Source: Azospirillum lipoferum 4B (GTDB lineage Bacteria; Pseudomonadota; Alphaproteobacteria; Azospirillales; Azospirillaceae). From it: a stretch of DNA of 64,000 bases. The position numbers and the translations under genes are program-made. The first letter of the stretch is position 1. Every line of letters begins with the position of its first letter. The stretch spans positions 2,368,501 to 2,432,500 of the forward strand of contig NC_016622.1 in NCBI RefSeq assembly GCF_000283655.1. The letters run 5' to 3'. The notes under the pieces were generated by a model. That model saw only the letters and a list, made by a program, of their open reading frames with translations. It searched no databases and had not been told where the DNA came from. Below are positions 16,646-29,388 of this stretch, piece after piece.

Positions 16646-16749
16646 CGGCTCTCCCGGTCGGAAGGGGTGGACGTCGAAGGGATGAACGGTCGGCGGCGCC
16701 CCAGCGCAACAGCACAAGCCCCCGAAGGTTCCCAGCGGGATCGAAAAAA

Positions 16750-17379
16750 TCAGCCGCCCAGATTGACGATCTCCACCCGCCGGTTGGCCGCCGCCTTCGG
16801 TTCGCCGGGCAGCAGCAGGTCCCGTGCGCCCATGCCCGATGCCTCCAGCCGGTCGCGGCGGATATGGTGGCGCGAGGCCAGATACTCGACCACCGCCGCC
16901 GCCCGCCGCCTGGACAAGGCGAGGTTGGCCGCATCGCCGCCGACGGCGTCTGTATGGCCGACGATGCGGAAGCGCGTGTTGCCTGCCGTCGTCATCACCG
17001 CGGCCACCCTGTCCAGGATCGCCCGCGACTCCGGCTTGATGCCGGCGGAGTTGAAGTCGAACTCCACCCGGAAGGCGGCGCGCAGTTCCGGCGCCGGCAG
17101 GGCGGCGGGCCCCGGCAGCGGCGGCAGCGCCACCGGTCCGGGAGGAGCGGCAGCGCTTGCCGGCGGCGGAGCGGCGGGGCGCTGCATCGCCACCGGCGGG
17201 CAGTTCGGGCCGGTGGTGCCGAGCAGTGCCGCCTGAATCTCGCATTCGCTGGGGTTCGGTCCCATCGGCATCGCCGGGTTCGGCAACCCCTGAGCGCCTG
17301 CCCCGAGCGGCAGAACCAGCCAGACACAAGCACCGAGCATCAGGCCGAGCCGCGTGGCGGCATTGCGGCTCCGCCGCAT
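16750..17379 (-). CDS. OmpA-family C-terminal domain protein (outer-membrane/peptidoglycan linked)
   Basis: This protein has 209 residues from ATG 17379. A signal peptide (about residues 1-29, MLGACVWLVLPLGAGAQG) leads into a proline/alanine-rich linker. An OmpA-like peptidoglycan-binding domain follows, with VEFDFNSAGIKPESRAILD, FRIVGHTDAVGGDAANLALSRRRA and the C-terminal AANRRVEIVNLG. The diaminopimelate-binding aspartate and arginine positions (HTDAVG and NRRVEI) look intact, so it should bind the cell wall non-covalently. There is no beta-barrel domain. The start was chosen for the signal peptide. No ribosome-binding site is evident, so an upstream start remains possible. It is divergent from dctP across about 116 bp. 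Confidence 0.8.
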   Translation of the reverse strand: MRRSRNAATRLGLMLGACVWLVLPLGAGAQGLPNPAMPMGPNPSECEIQAALLGTTGPNCPPVAMQRPAAPPPASAAAPPGPVALPPLPGPAALPAPELRAAFRVEFDFNSAGIKPESRAILDRVAAVMTTAGNTRFRIVGHTDAVGGDAANLALSRRRAAAVVEYLASRHHIRRDRLEASGMGARDLLLPGEPKAAANRRVEIVNLGG

Positions 17380-17495
17380 GGCCGCATTGTTCGGACTGCG
17401 GACGGTGGTGTCACATTGCCCGTGGAACAGTCCTGCGTGCATCTGTACGATCCCGGTCCGTATCTTTCGTGTAGGGCGCTTGGGAGGAAACAAGC

Positions 17496-18533
17496 ATGAA
17501 ATCGCTGAAGGCTCTGCTCGCCGGCATCGCGCTGGCCGCGCTGACGGTTCCCGCCGTGCTGGCCGGTTCTGCGACCGCTGCCGACTACAAGGCGGAGTAC
17601 AAGCTTTCCACCGTTCTGGGCAAGCCTTTCCCCTGGGGCATCGGCGGTGACCGCTGGGCCGAACTGGTCAAGGAGAAGACCAACGGCCGCATCAACATCA
17701 AGATGTATCCCGGCACCTCGCTGGTGAACGGCGACCAGACCAAGGAATTCACCGCGCTCCGCCAGGGCACCATCGACATGGCGGTCGGCTCCACCATCAA
17801 CTGGTCGCCGCAGGTGAAGGAGCTGAACCTGTTCTCCCTGCCCTTCCTGATGCCCGACCACAAGGCGCTGGACGCCCTGACCAAGGGCGAGGTGGGGAAG
17901 AAGCTGTTCGACCTGCTCGCCACCAAGGACGTGGTGCCGCTGGCCTGGGGCGAGAACGGCTTCCGCGAGATCTCCAACTCCAAGCACCCGATCCGCACCC
18001 CGGCCGACCTGAAGGGGCTGAAGATCCGCGTCGTCGGCTCGCCGCTCTACCTCGACACCTTCTCGGCGCTGGGCGCCAACCCGACGCAGATGAGCTGGGC
18101 CGACGCGCAGCCCGCGCTGTCCACCGGCGCCGTCGACGGCCAGGAGAACCCGCTGACCATCTTCGTCGCCGCCAAGCTGGCGACGCTGGGCCAGAAGAAC
18201 CTGACCCTGTGGGGCTATGTCGCCGACCCGCTGATCTTCGTGGTCAACAAGGAGGTGTGGGCGAGCTGGTCGAAGGAAGACCAGGAGGCGGTGCGCGCCG
18301 CCGCCGTCCAGGCCGCGGCCGAAGAGGTCGCCCTCTCCCGCAAGGGCATCACCGCCGAGGACGACAGCCTGCTGAAGGACATCGCCGCCCAGGGCGTCGA
18401 GGTCGTCCGCCTGACGCCTGACCAGCAGAAGGCCTTCCAGACCGCGACCCAGCCTGTCTTCGACAAGTGGACCAAGCAGATCGGCCCCGATCTGGTGAAG
18501 GCGGCCCAGACGGCCATTGCGGAACGGAAGTAG
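17496..18533 (+). CDS. dctP: TRAP transporter substrate-binding protein, DctP family
   Basis: This 345-residue periplasmic solute receptor has a signal peptide (residues about 1-28, cleaved after GSATA) and the DctP fold. Landmarks are LSTVLGKPFPWGIGGDRWAELVKEKTNG at the start, KEFTALRQGTIDMAV, and the family motif LKGLKIRVVGSPLYLDTFSALGANPTQMSWA containing the arginine that clamps the carboxylate of organic-acid ligands. The closing VDGQENPLTIF is also typical. GGGAGGAAAC precedes ATG 17496 at good spacing, and a strong terminator follows at 18560. No DctQ or DctM membrane subunit is adjacent, so this is an orphan receptor in the window that must use a transporter encoded elsewhere. The ligand is probably a carboxylate, not known more precisely. 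Confidence 0.9.
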   Translation: MKSLKALLAGIALAALTVPAVLAGSATAADYKAEYKLSTVLGKPFPWGIGGDRWAELVKEKTNGRINIKMYPGTSLVNGDQTKEFTALRQGTIDMAVGSTINWSPQVKELNLFSLPFLMPDHKALDALTKGEVGKKLFDLLATKDVVPLAWGENGFREISNSKHPIRTPADLKGLKIRVVGSPLYLDTFSALGANPTQMSWADAQPALSTGAVDGQENPLTIFVAAKLATLGQKNLTLWGYVADPLIFVVNKEVWASWSKEDQEAVRAAAVQAAAEEVALSRKGITAEDDSLLKDIAAQGVEVVRLTPDQQKAFQTATQPVFDKWTKQIGPDLVKAAQTAIAERK

Positions 18534-18559
18534 GCATTCCTCGCCCGCATATCGAATAG

Positions 18560-18584
18560 CGGCGCCCTTCTGGGCGCCGTTTTT
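18560..18584 (+). terminator. Rho-independent terminator after dctP
   Basis: CGGCGCCC and GGGCGCCG form a perfect 8-bp stem around a TTCT loop, followed by TTTTT. It begins 26 bp after the dctP stop codon, so dctP is a single-gene transcript. Confidence 0.92.
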
Positions 18585-18677
18585 CATGGCCGCAAGGCAC
18601 TTGCTTGTGATGCTTGACCGTGCGGTTTACGCTACAATTCCCCTCGACTTGCCTGATGGTTTGCGGAGCGGGCGCGT

Positions 18678-19217
18678 ATGACGTCGGAAATGCTGCTGGC
18701 GCTGTTCTGCATCGGCGCCACCCTGCTGTTCCTGGCGGTCCGGCGTGGGTTGATCCTTCGCACCGACCAGGAAATCCGCCGCACCGGCGCGATCCTGGTG
18801 GCGGAACGCGACGCGCTGGAACGCCAGGCCAACGAGCTGGAATCCATGCAGGCCGACATCGATGCGATGAAGGCCAAACTGGTCGAGCTGTCGACCGACA
18901 AGCTGGTCCTCAGCCGCCGCGGCGGCAAGCGAGCCGCGGCATCGCGCCGCTTCATCCACGAGATCGGCCGGCCGGAGCCGGGCCGAAAATGCTTCGTCTT
19001 CCGGCTGGCGATGGCGCCGGGCTTCGTCGCCCAGCCCGACGCCAAGGCGGTGGTCCATCCCGCCATCTGGCAATTCGAGAATGTGGCGCAGGTTTGGGCC
19101 GCCGATTTCGCCGCCGCCCAGATGCTGACCCGCAGCATTTTCCATGAAGGCGTCGGCGTGACGGTTTCCGGCGAAGATGCCGAGGAAGACGCCGTTGCGG
19201 GAGCCGCCGCGCCATGA
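18678..19217 (+). CDS. Conserved hypothetical, membrane-anchored coiled-coil protein
   Basis: I do not recognise this 179-residue protein. Residues about 5-23 are a single membrane segment (MLLALFCIGATLLFLAV), followed by a charged helical stretch (about 27-80) rich in alternating glutamate, arginine and leucine that should form a coiled coil. A compact C-terminal region follows (RKCFVFRLAMAPGFV, HPAIWQFENVAQVWAADF) and the tail is acidic. Its stop overlaps the start of the next gene by 4 bp (ATGA), and that gene has the same design of an N-terminal membrane segment plus coiled coil. The two products probably work as a membrane-bound pair. Nothing indicates a reaction. Confidence 0.7.
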   Translation: MTSEMLLALFCIGATLLFLAVRRGLILRTDQEIRRTGAILVAERDALERQANELESMQADIDAMKAKLVELSTDKLVLSRRGGKRAAASRRFIHEIGRPEPGRKCFVFRLAMAPGFVAQPDAKAVVHPAIWQFENVAQVWAADFAAAQMLTRSIFHEGVGVTVSGEDAEEDAVAGAAAP

Positions 19218-19708
19218 CCATCCTCTGGGTGCTGGGGGCGGTCGCCAGCCTGGGCGCCGGCGTGGTGGGAGAACGGTTCCTCGGCATCCGCGCCCGCCGC
19301 CAGTCGCAGAAGTTGGCCGCCTTGAAGGAGCGGCTGGACGTCTACGCCAACTACGCCAAGCTCGCCGCCGTCCGCCGGGCGGAGACGGAGGAAACACTGG
19401 CCGGCCTGCGCCGCGAGGTGGCGGAGGTGGAGGGCGAGATCCTGTCCCTGCAATCGGCCGTGACCGACGAGGCCGCGCTTGCGCCGATGGAATTCTACTC
19501 CGTCGACCGCGTCGCCCGCTCCGGCGGCCCGCTGTGGTATGTCGCGGTGGAGGCGCTGGACGCCACCGCCCCATGGTCGGGCGTGCGCCACTACGCCGTC
19601 GCCGCCGACACCGCGGAGGACGCGCGCAAGCGGATCGTCGAACGCTATCCCTCGCCGTCTTCCTTCGCCATCTCCCCCGCCGCGCAGCTGGTGCTGCCGG
19701 AGCGTTGA
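19214..19708 (+). CDS. Conserved hypothetical, second membrane-anchored coiled-coil protein
   Basis: This 164-residue protein is of unknown function. An N-terminal membrane segment (residues about 4-24, ILWVLGAVASLGAGVVGERF) precedes a long charged helix (about 28-85) and a small soluble domain with FYSVDRVARSGGPLWYVAVEAL and HYAVAADTAEDARKRI. It overlaps the stop of the preceding gene by 4 bp, which indicates translational coupling. The repeat element and the terminator of the convergent acs gene follow. The shared architecture with its upstream neighbour is visible in the sequence. The idea that they form a complex is inference. Confidence 0.68.
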   Translation: MTILWVLGAVASLGAGVVGERFLGIRARRQSQKLAALKERLDVYANYAKLAAVRRAETEETLAGLRREVAEVEGEILSLQSAVTDEAALAPMEFYSVDRVARSGGPLWYVAVEALDATAPWSGVRHYAVAADTAEDARKRIVERYPSPSSFAISPAAQLVLPER

Positions 19709-19742
19709 GGGCAATCGTGCTGGAGAGTGGTCGGCTGACGAT

Positions 19743-19870
19743 GCCCCCTCCCCATCCCTCCCCCGCTATCGGACCGACCTTCGGTCGGCCGAGGCGGGAG
19801 AGGGGGCCTTACGGAAAAGCGGCGGCAGTCCCCTCCACCGCCGAAGGCGGGGGAGGGTTAGGGAGGGGGC
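19743..19870. repeat. Dispersed intergenic palindromic repeat, copy A (short subtype)
   Basis: The outer arms GCCCCCTCCCC and its complement GGGAGGGGGC enclose a second hairpin (GGACCGACCTTCGGTCGGCC region) and a segment, GAAAAGCGGCGGCAGTCCCCTC, that recurs almost unchanged in copy D. The 5' flank TCGGCTGACGATGCCCCC is also shared with copy B. It lies between two convergent genes and encodes nothing. Confidence 0.8.
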
Positions 19871-19892
19871 AAAACGCCAACGAGATTCCAAG

Positions 19893-19923
19893 AAAAAAGG
19901 GGCGCCCCAACCGGAGCGCCCCC
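19893..19923 (-). terminator. Rho-independent terminator of acs
   Basis: On the minus strand GGGGCGC and GCGCCCC form a 7-bp GC stem around a 10-base loop and are followed by TTTTTT. It lies just after the acs stop codon. Confidence 0.85.
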
Positions 19924-19941
19924 TCTTCCATCAACCGCAGA

Positions 19942-21882
<1,941 letters not shown>

Positions 21883-22281
21883 GAGTGCGATTCCCCCGTG
21901 GTGCTTCCGAGTTGGCCGGAAGATGTTGCAGGGCGGCGGGCCGCCGCCCGGAATTGAGCGGCATTATCCACACATGTTGCGGGACTAACAAGCAAATCGG
22001 CCCCCGCAGGCCCCCCGACCAAAGGAGGATTGTGTCGCTGATTTTGCAGCGCGAGACTGTTTCTTCCCCAAGCATACCCAGGCATTTCAGGGCACGCAGG
22101 ATCCGGCGCCGGTCGGGTCCGGAGCACGGCCCCATCTTGCCGCGACCATCCGCCGCGCCGCGCTGCACACTGCATCGTGATCGCTCTGTAACGGAAGTTC
22201 GCTTGCTTAACCCGACCTTAACCGGGTGGCCGCTATAGAGTTGCTGCACTACGGTAACGATCATCGGCGGCAAGGATCGCA
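21883..22281. other. Non-coding region between acs and a small divergent gene
   Basis: The region holds no convincing reading frame. It should contain the acs promoter on the minus strand and that of the small gene on the plus strand. A direct repeat TTAACCCGACC/TTAACCGGG (22207-22225) and a TATAGA (22234-22239) about 45 bp before the small gene are the only motifs I can point to. Neither is strong. Confidence 0.4.
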
Positions 22282-22506
22282 ATGCCCAGCACCACGAACG
22301 CGGACGATCTTCCCGAAGCCGGCGACCGCAGCGACCGCCTCGCCGGTCTGGCCGACCGCACCAGCCTGATGGCCATCGACGCCACGCTGCGCGCGCTCGG
22401 CGCCCCCCTCAACGCGAACTCCGCCGTCAGCGTGGCGGACATCGCCCGGCGCATGAAGCAGGCGACCAGCGACTTCCGCGCCGCGATGCAGGAGGCGGCG
22501 GAGTAG
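22282..22506 (+). CDS. Small hypothetical protein (74 aa)
   Basis: The product is a 74-residue soluble helical protein of unknown function. A short acidic N-terminus (TTNADDLPEAGDRSD) is followed by two predicted helices, LADRTSLMAIDATLRAL and VADIARRMKQATSDFRAAMQ. CAAGGA lies 7 bases before ATG 22282. Its GC-biased third positions match its neighbours, which supports real coding. It stands alone between acs and copy B of the intergenic repeat. I cannot assign a family. Confidence 0.55.
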   Translation: MPSTTNADDLPEAGDRSDRLAGLADRTSLMAIDATLRALGAPLNANSAVSVADIARRMKQATSDFRAAMQEAAE

Positions 22507-22543
22507 GTTTTTCCATTAAGTGCAAGGCGTGTCGGCTGACGAT

Positions 22544-22709
22544 GCCCCCACCTAGCCTCCCCCGCTCTCAGCGGACCTACGGTCCGCCTGCCGCGTCAGC
22601 ACAAAGCAGAGCTTTGTGCGAGAGCTGGGCGGGGGAGGAACTGCCGCCGCCCTTCCAAACAAGCGCTTGTCCCCTCCCCCGCCCAGCGGGGGAGGGTTAG
22701 GGTGGGGGC
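22544..22709. repeat. Dispersed intergenic palindromic repeat, copy B (long subtype)
   Basis: The outer arms GCCCCCACC and GGTGGGGGC enclose two nested perfect hairpins, GCGGACC-TAC-GGTCCGC and GCACAAAGC-AG-AGCTTTGTGC. The motifs CTCTCAGCGG and GCGAGAGCTGGGCGGGGGAGG are shared with copies C and E. The 5' flank GTGTCGGCTGACGATGCCCCC reappears inverted at the right end of copy C. It lies between convergent genes. Confidence 0.85.
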
Positions 22710-22737
22710 AAGTGTCACCTCAGTTCCTCACGGCCCC

Positions 22738-23157
22738 TCAGGCCGGCACCCCGACCCCCGCCAGATCGCACACCCGCGCCCATTCCTCCTCGCTGACCGG
22801 GCAGACCGACAGGCGGGACTGGCGGACCAGAGCCATCGACTGCAGCAGCGGGTCGGCCTTGATCTGCTTCAACGTCACGGGCGTCTTCACCGGCATCACC
22901 GGGGCGACGTCGACCATGCCGAAGCGGCCGGACTCGTCGCTGGGGTCCGGGTAATAGGTGCGGACGATCTCGACGATGCCGACGATCTCCAGCCCTTCGT
23001 TGGAGTGATAGAAGAAGGCGCGGTCGCCCACCTCCATTGCCTTCAGATTGTTGGACGCCTGGTAATTGCGCACCCCGTCCCAATGGGTCCGGCCGTCGGC
23101 GACCATGCGGTCCCACGAATATTTGAACGGCTCGGACTTCAGCAGCCAGTAGGCCAT
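22738..23157 (-). CDS. EVE domain protein (YTH/PUA-like, modified-base binding)
   Basis: This 139-residue protein consists of one EVE domain. The hallmarks are the N-terminus AYWLLKSEPFKYSWDRM, WDGVRNYQASNNLKAMEVGDRAFFYHSNEG, IVEIVRTYYPDPS and the C-terminal LLQSMALVRQSRLSVCPVSEEEW. EVE domains are PUA-related and several bind modified bases such as 5-methylcytosine in nucleic acids. Stand-alone proteobacterial copies like this are common housekeeping genes. It follows the YciI gene by 17 bp in a minus-strand run with an exonuclease and a NUDIX hydrolase. ATG 23157 gives the standard length. Confidence 0.9.
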   Translation of the reverse strand: MAYWLLKSEPFKYSWDRMVADGRTHWDGVRNYQASNNLKAMEVGDRAFFYHSNEGLEIVGIVEIVRTYYPDPSDESGRFGMVDVAPVMPVKTPVTLKQIKADPLLQSMALVRQSRLSVCPVSEEEWARVCDLAGVGVPA

Positions 23158-23174
23158 CGCCGGCACTCTCCCGC

Positions 23175-23459
23175 TCAGGCCTTGGGGTAGACGCGGCGCC
23201 AGGGCCGGATCGTCACGCTGTCGAACAGGCCGGCCTTGGCATAGGGGTCGCCGGCGGCGAACGCCTGCGCGGCGGCGGCATCGGCGCACTCGACGATCAG
23301 CAGGCTGCCGACCATGCCGCTCTGGTCGTCCGACAGCAGCGGGCCGGCGGCGAAGATGCGGTCGGCGTTGGCCTCCAGATAAGCCAGATGCTCTGCGCGG
23401 TTGGCGGCGCGGACGTCGGCGGCACCCGCCTTGTCGACGCAATGGAACATGAACAGCAT
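23175..23459 (-). CDS. YciI family protein
   Basis: This 94-residue dimeric alpha-beta protein belongs to the YciI/YCII family. MLFMFHCVDKAGAADVRAANRAEHLAYL holds the conserved start (its core is RAANRAEHLAYLE). GPLLSDDQSGMVGSLLIVECAD is the central strand pair, and a short C-terminal GLFDSVTIRPWRRV ends it. The conserved histidine in the first helix is present. YciI proteins are ferredoxin-like folds, some with lyase or dehydrochlorinase activity, and most have no known role. It is placed 17 bp before the EVE gene, and the two are often neighbours in alphaproteobacteria. Confidence 0.88.
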   Translation of the reverse strand: MLFMFHCVDKAGAADVRAANRAEHLAYLEANADRIFAAGPLLSDDQSGMVGSLLIVECADAAAAQAFAAGDPYAKAGLFDSVTIRPWRRVYPKA

Positions 23460-23533
23460 GCGGTCCCCTCCTCCATTCGGTGGAGCGGGAGCCTAGCGCA
23501 GGGGACGGCGGCGGGAAAGCGCCGCCTGCAGCG

Positions 23534-24175
23534 TCACGCCACCACGCGCGGACGCCGCGGCGGCGCCTTGCCGCGGCCCTTGCCGCCTTTGCAGGGGGAA
23601 TAACCGCCGGGCGCGATGCGGCCCAGGCTGATGCCGGTGCCCTCGATCTCGCCGAAGCCGCGCAGCCCCATCTCCTGCGTCGCGGCCAGCGCGATGCGGC
23701 CGCAGGCTTCGGCATCGCTGCCGGCACGGTGGTGGTCGAGCGCGATGCCCAGGAAGTCGGCCAGATGGTTCAGCCGGTGCCCGGTCAGCGTCGGCCAGGC
23801 ACGGCGGGCCAGCACGACCGTGCAGAGATAGTCGCAGGCCGGCCAATCGAGCCCGTAGTCGGTCAGGGTATGGCGCAGCACGCTGAGGTCGAAGGCGGCA
23901 TTGTGCGCCAGGATCAGCCGGCCCTGCACCCGCTCGCGCAAGGCCGCCCACACCTCCGGGAATTCGGGCGCTCCGGCCACGTCCTCCGCCCGAATGCCGT
24001 GGATGGCGCTGTTGAAGGAATTGAAGCGCAGCTCGCGCGGGCGGATCAGATGCTCTTCCGTCGCGGTTACACGGCCGTTCTCGATCCAGGCGACGCCGAT
24101 GGAGCAGGCGCTGGTGCGGGCCTCGTTGGCGGTTTCGAAATCGATGGCGACGGCGTGGCCGGTGATGACGGTCAT
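23534..24175 (-). CDS. DEDDh 3'-5' exonuclease (DnaQ/RNase T-like)
   Basis: This 213-residue exonuclease has the three DEDDh motifs. ExoI is VAIDFETANEARTSACSIG, ExoII is LILAHNAAFDLSVLRHTL and ExoIII is HHRAGSDAEACGRIAL. The catalytic acidic residues and the histidine are visible. It resembles stand-alone polymerase III epsilon-like exonucleases rather than the DnaQ subunit, because it lacks the polymerase-binding tail. The C-terminus is basic (GGKGRGKAPPRRPRVVA) and could contact nucleic acid. It lies 22 bp after the NUDIX gene, probably in one transcript. The physiological substrate, RNA or DNA ends, is not evident. Confidence 0.88.
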   Translation of the reverse strand: MTVITGHAVAIDFETANEARTSACSIGVAWIENGRVTATEEHLIRPRELRFNSFNSAIHGIRAEDVAGAPEFPEVWAALRERVQGRLILAHNAAFDLSVLRHTLTDYGLDWPACDYLCTVVLARRAWPTLTGHRLNHLADFLGIALDHHRAGSDAEACGRIALAATQEMGLRGFGEIEGTGISLGRIAPGGYSPCKGGKGRGKAPPRRPRVVA

Positions 24176-24197
24176 TGATGTCCGATTTGCAAGCGGG

Positions 24198-24800
24198 TCA
24201 GAGGCGGAGAATGCCGGCGAGATCCTCGGGCAGCGCCTCTTCCGCCGCCAGCACCCGCAGCTTCAGCAGGCTGGCGACCGCCATGGCATCGGTGATGGCG
24301 CCGGCCAGCACCATGTCGATCACCTCGGCGAAGGGCACGCGGCGAACCGCCAGCACCTCGGTCTCGTCGGGAGCGGACTCGCCCTGCTCCAGACCCCAGG
24401 CGACGAAGGTATGGGCGACCTCGTCGGTGATGCAGTTGGACAGGTGAAGCTTCATCAGCGGCATCCAGCGCCGCGCCGTCAGGCCGGTTTCCTCGCGCAG
24501 CTCGCGCGCCGCCGATTCCTGCGGCTCCACCCCCTTGCGCCCGCCGCCTTCCGGAATTTCCCAGCTGTATTGCTTCAGCGGGAACCGGTACTGGCCGACC
24601 AGGGTCACCGTGCCGTCGTCGTGGACCGGCACCACGCCGGTGGCGAGGCTGCGGGGATGGACGACGCCGTAGATGCCGGGAGCGCCCTTCGGGGTCAGAA
24701 CCTTATGTTCGACCACCTCCATCCAGGCATTCTCGTACTTCGTCGTGCTGGTCAGCACGGTCCAGGGATTGCCGGTGGACTCACCGGTTTCGATCGGCAC
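24198..24800 (-). CDS. NUDIX hydrolase, ADP-ribose pyrophosphatase-like
   Basis: This 200-residue protein starts at GTG 24800, chosen for GGAGGGGG placed 6 bases before it. An ATG at 24959 would add a low-GC, non-conserved stretch. The Nudix box is GGGRKGVEPQESAARELREETGL in outline, with the catalytic RELREETG intact. The position of the first box glutamate is taken by valine with a glutamate next to it. The context WEIPEGG and the downstream DETEVLAVRRVPF suggest an ADP-ribose or nucleoside-diphosphate-sugar pyrophosphatase. It heads a minus-strand run with the exonuclease, YciI and EVE genes, and is divergent from the methyltransferase. Confidence 0.88.
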   Translation of the reverse strand: MPIETGESTGNPWTVLTSTTKYENAWMEVVEHKVLTPKGAPGIYGVVHPRSLATGVVPVHDDGTVTLVGQYRFPLKQYSWEIPEGGGRKGVEPQESAARELREETGLTARRWMPLMKLHLSNCITDEVAHTFVAWGLEQGESAPDETEVLAVRRVPFAEVIDMVLAGAITDAMAVASLLKLRVLAAEEALPEDLAGILRL

Positions 24801-24948
24801 GCGAGGCCCCCTCCGTCGGTTGCGACGGGAGTATAGGGAGACGGCCCCGCGCTCGCAATGGCCGCACCACAGCAGGTCACAGACAAAAAAAGATAAAATT
24901 TTCCAACAATTGGGGAAAACGAAGTCAAAATAGTTAAATAATGGTTTC

Positions 24949-24977
24949 TTGACAGACAAATCGACCGCACTTACTTC
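24949..24977 (+). promoter_or_regulatory. Sigma-70-type promoter for the methyltransferase gene
   Basis: A perfect -35 TTGACA (24949-24954) is followed by 17 bases and TACTTC (24972-24977), within an AT-rich island (24890-24980) that stands out in this GC-rich DNA. The gene starts about 80 bp downstream. Confidence 0.5.
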
Positions 24978-25059
24978 TAAATCGCGACGGCAAGAGGCGC
25001 GGTCATACTCCGAAAGGGTGAGGCAGAAGCCCGCCCATTGACCTGGAAAGGGCAGCTAC

Positions 25060-26115
25060 GTGGCTCCGCAGTTTAATCCACAGGATTTGGAGCGGTGGCA
25101 AAACCCCGACTGGCGTATTCGTTTGGCCGCCTGGTGGGAAGGGTATGACCTGTCCCGGCTGCCCCGCGTTACGAACCGGTCTGCCCTGCGTAACTCGATG
25201 GACGACCGCAGGCACGGGCCGGTCAATGCGGTGGGCGCCGGCCTTTCCGCTCCCCTGCCCACTCCGGGCGATCCGCTTCCATCCGGTTCGGCGGCCGGCG
25301 GCAATCCGGAGCTGGACCGGCTGGCGTCGATGCAGCTCGACCGCCACGGCGAACCCGTCTGGTCGCCGGCACGCAGCGAGGGGGCACAGCTTCTGTGGGG
25401 CCAGGACATGACCGGGCCGGAGGAAGCGGCGTGGATGATCGACTCCGTCCGCTCCTTCGGGCTGAACCCGGCCAAGAGCGTGCTGGACCTTTCGGCCGGC
25501 CTCGGCGGGACAGCCCGCGCCCTGGTGGAGAGCTGCGACACCTGGGTGACGGGGCTGGAACCGTCGCCGCTGCTGGCGAAGCTGGCGATGGACCGCTCCA
25601 AGGCGCTGGGAGTGTCGAAGAAGGCGCCGGTCGCCCATTACGACCCGGAGCATTTCAACCAGGCCGGCAGCTTCGACCTCGTCATGGCCGACCGCATCGT
25701 CCACCGGGTGCGCGACAAGGAACTGTTCCTGGACCGGGTCGGCGACTGCGTGAAGCCCAAGGGCGGCATTGCCCTGTTCGATTACGTGATCGACGGCGCC
25801 CCCGGCTCCTGGGATGCCTGGAACGCTTGGCGGGAGGAGGAGCCGATGGAGGTCTATCCCTGGACCGCCACCCGCATGGCGGACGAGTTGACGCAACGCA
25901 ACCTCGACCTGCGCATTTCCGAGGATCTGACCCAGCTGCACCGCCGCCACATCATCGACCGGGTGCGCAAGCTGGCAGACACGCTGGCCGCCGCAGTTCC
26001 GCCGGCACCGGTGCTGGCGGCGCTGAAGCGCGAGCTTGCCCTGTGGTGGGCGCGGCTGCGCGTGCTGGGCAGCGGCCTGCGCTTCGTCCGCTATGTGGCG
26101 ATGAAGCCGGCGTGA
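25060..26115 (+). CDS. Class I SAM-dependent methyltransferase, unknown substrate
   Basis: This 351-residue protein starts at GTG 25060 with GGAAAGGG upstream. Residues about 140-280 are a Rossmann-fold methyltransferase: SVLDLSAGLGGTARALVES is motif I, followed by VTGLEPSPLLAKLAM, and FDLVMADRIVHRVRDKELFL is the post-II/motif IV region. A further segment is KPKGGIALFDYVIDG. The first 100 residues (WQNPDWRIRLAAWWEGYDLSRL) form an unusual N-terminal extension, and the last 60 are helical and basic. It is monocistronic behind its own promoter in an AT-rich gap. The substrate cannot be deduced. The extension may target a specific partner. Confidence 0.78.
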   Translation: MAPQFNPQDLERWQNPDWRIRLAAWWEGYDLSRLPRVTNRSALRNSMDDRRHGPVNAVGAGLSAPLPTPGDPLPSGSAAGGNPELDRLASMQLDRHGEPVWSPARSEGAQLLWGQDMTGPEEAAWMIDSVRSFGLNPAKSVLDLSAGLGGTARALVESCDTWVTGLEPSPLLAKLAMDRSKALGVSKKAPVAHYDPEHFNQAGSFDLVMADRIVHRVRDKELFLDRVGDCVKPKGGIALFDYVIDGAPGSWDAWNAWREEEPMEVYPWTATRMADELTQRNLDLRISEDLTQLHRRHIIDRVRKLADTLAAAVPPAPVLAALKRELALWWARLRVLGSGLRFVRYVAMKPA

Positions 26116-26459
26116 GGCGCCGGAGCAGACTCCCCTAATGTTCATATGAGTAAAGAAAGCATCCGCCGGCACGGCATAGGATGATCGATGGAGCCTGTCC
26201 GAATGCCGGCCGGAGGATGGGTACGGCGCGATGCTCCATGACCATGCCCATGCTTCCGCTTTCTTCGAGCCATGCGTTTGATCTGCCCCGGCCACGCCCT
26301 ACATCTTGCCTGCATGACGCGCGGGCGCCGTTGCGGCCGCCCCAGTCTTTTGGGCGGCCCATGACGTCCTTTTGACCGTCATCACCTGGACCGTAACCGA
26401 AGCGCTCTCCCAAGCGCCGCTCAAGGCGCGCGCCAGACCCAAAGCCAAGGAGGCTTCCC
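26116..26459. other. Leader region upstream of aconitase
   Basis: No convincing gene is seen. Short frames on both strands lack ribosome-binding sites and recognisable products. The region ends in AAGGAGG (26447-26453), a strong ribosome-binding site for the GTG start of acnA, and presumably holds the acnA promoter. Confidence 0.5.
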
Positions 26460-29147
<2,688 letters not shown>

Positions 29148-29156
29148 TCGCGCCCG

Positions 29157-29194
29157 CGCGGCATTCGCCACTTCATTCGTGAGCGAATGCCGCG
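29157..29194 (+). terminator. Strong hairpin after acnA
   Basis: CGCGGCATTCGC (29157-29168) and GCGAATGCCGCG (29183-29194) form a perfect 12-bp stem around a 14-base loop, 9 bp after the acnA stop. No T-run follows, so it may stabilise the 3' end of the mRNA as much as end transcription. Confidence 0.6.
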
Positions 29195-29275
29195 TGGGGC
29201 GAAGTCTTGGTTGGACGGCACCTGTTCTCTTCTCCCTTGACGGGTGCCGCCCTGCTGGCTTAGGAAATGTGAACC

Positions 29276-29306
29276 GCGACCGGGAATTCCCGGTCGCTTC
29301 GCTTTT
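29276..29306 (+). terminator. Palindrome with T-run between acnA and the next unit
   Basis: GCGACCGGG-AATT-CCCGGTCGC is a perfect 9-bp stem followed by TTCGCTTTTC. It is a plausible rho-independent terminator for read-through from acnA and separates acnA from the small two-gene unit that starts at 29389. Confidence 0.65.
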
Positions 29307-29388
29307 CGGCCGAACGGCCATCACCAGCCCGGCCTTGGATGCGGTTCCGGCCTGCATCTGGGCGGTTCAACATGGGTTGCTAAGCGAC

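Noticed and set aside
17496..18533. A complete TRAP transporter operon
   Set aside because: Only the receptor is present. A strong terminator follows, and no DctQ or DctM gene is next to it.
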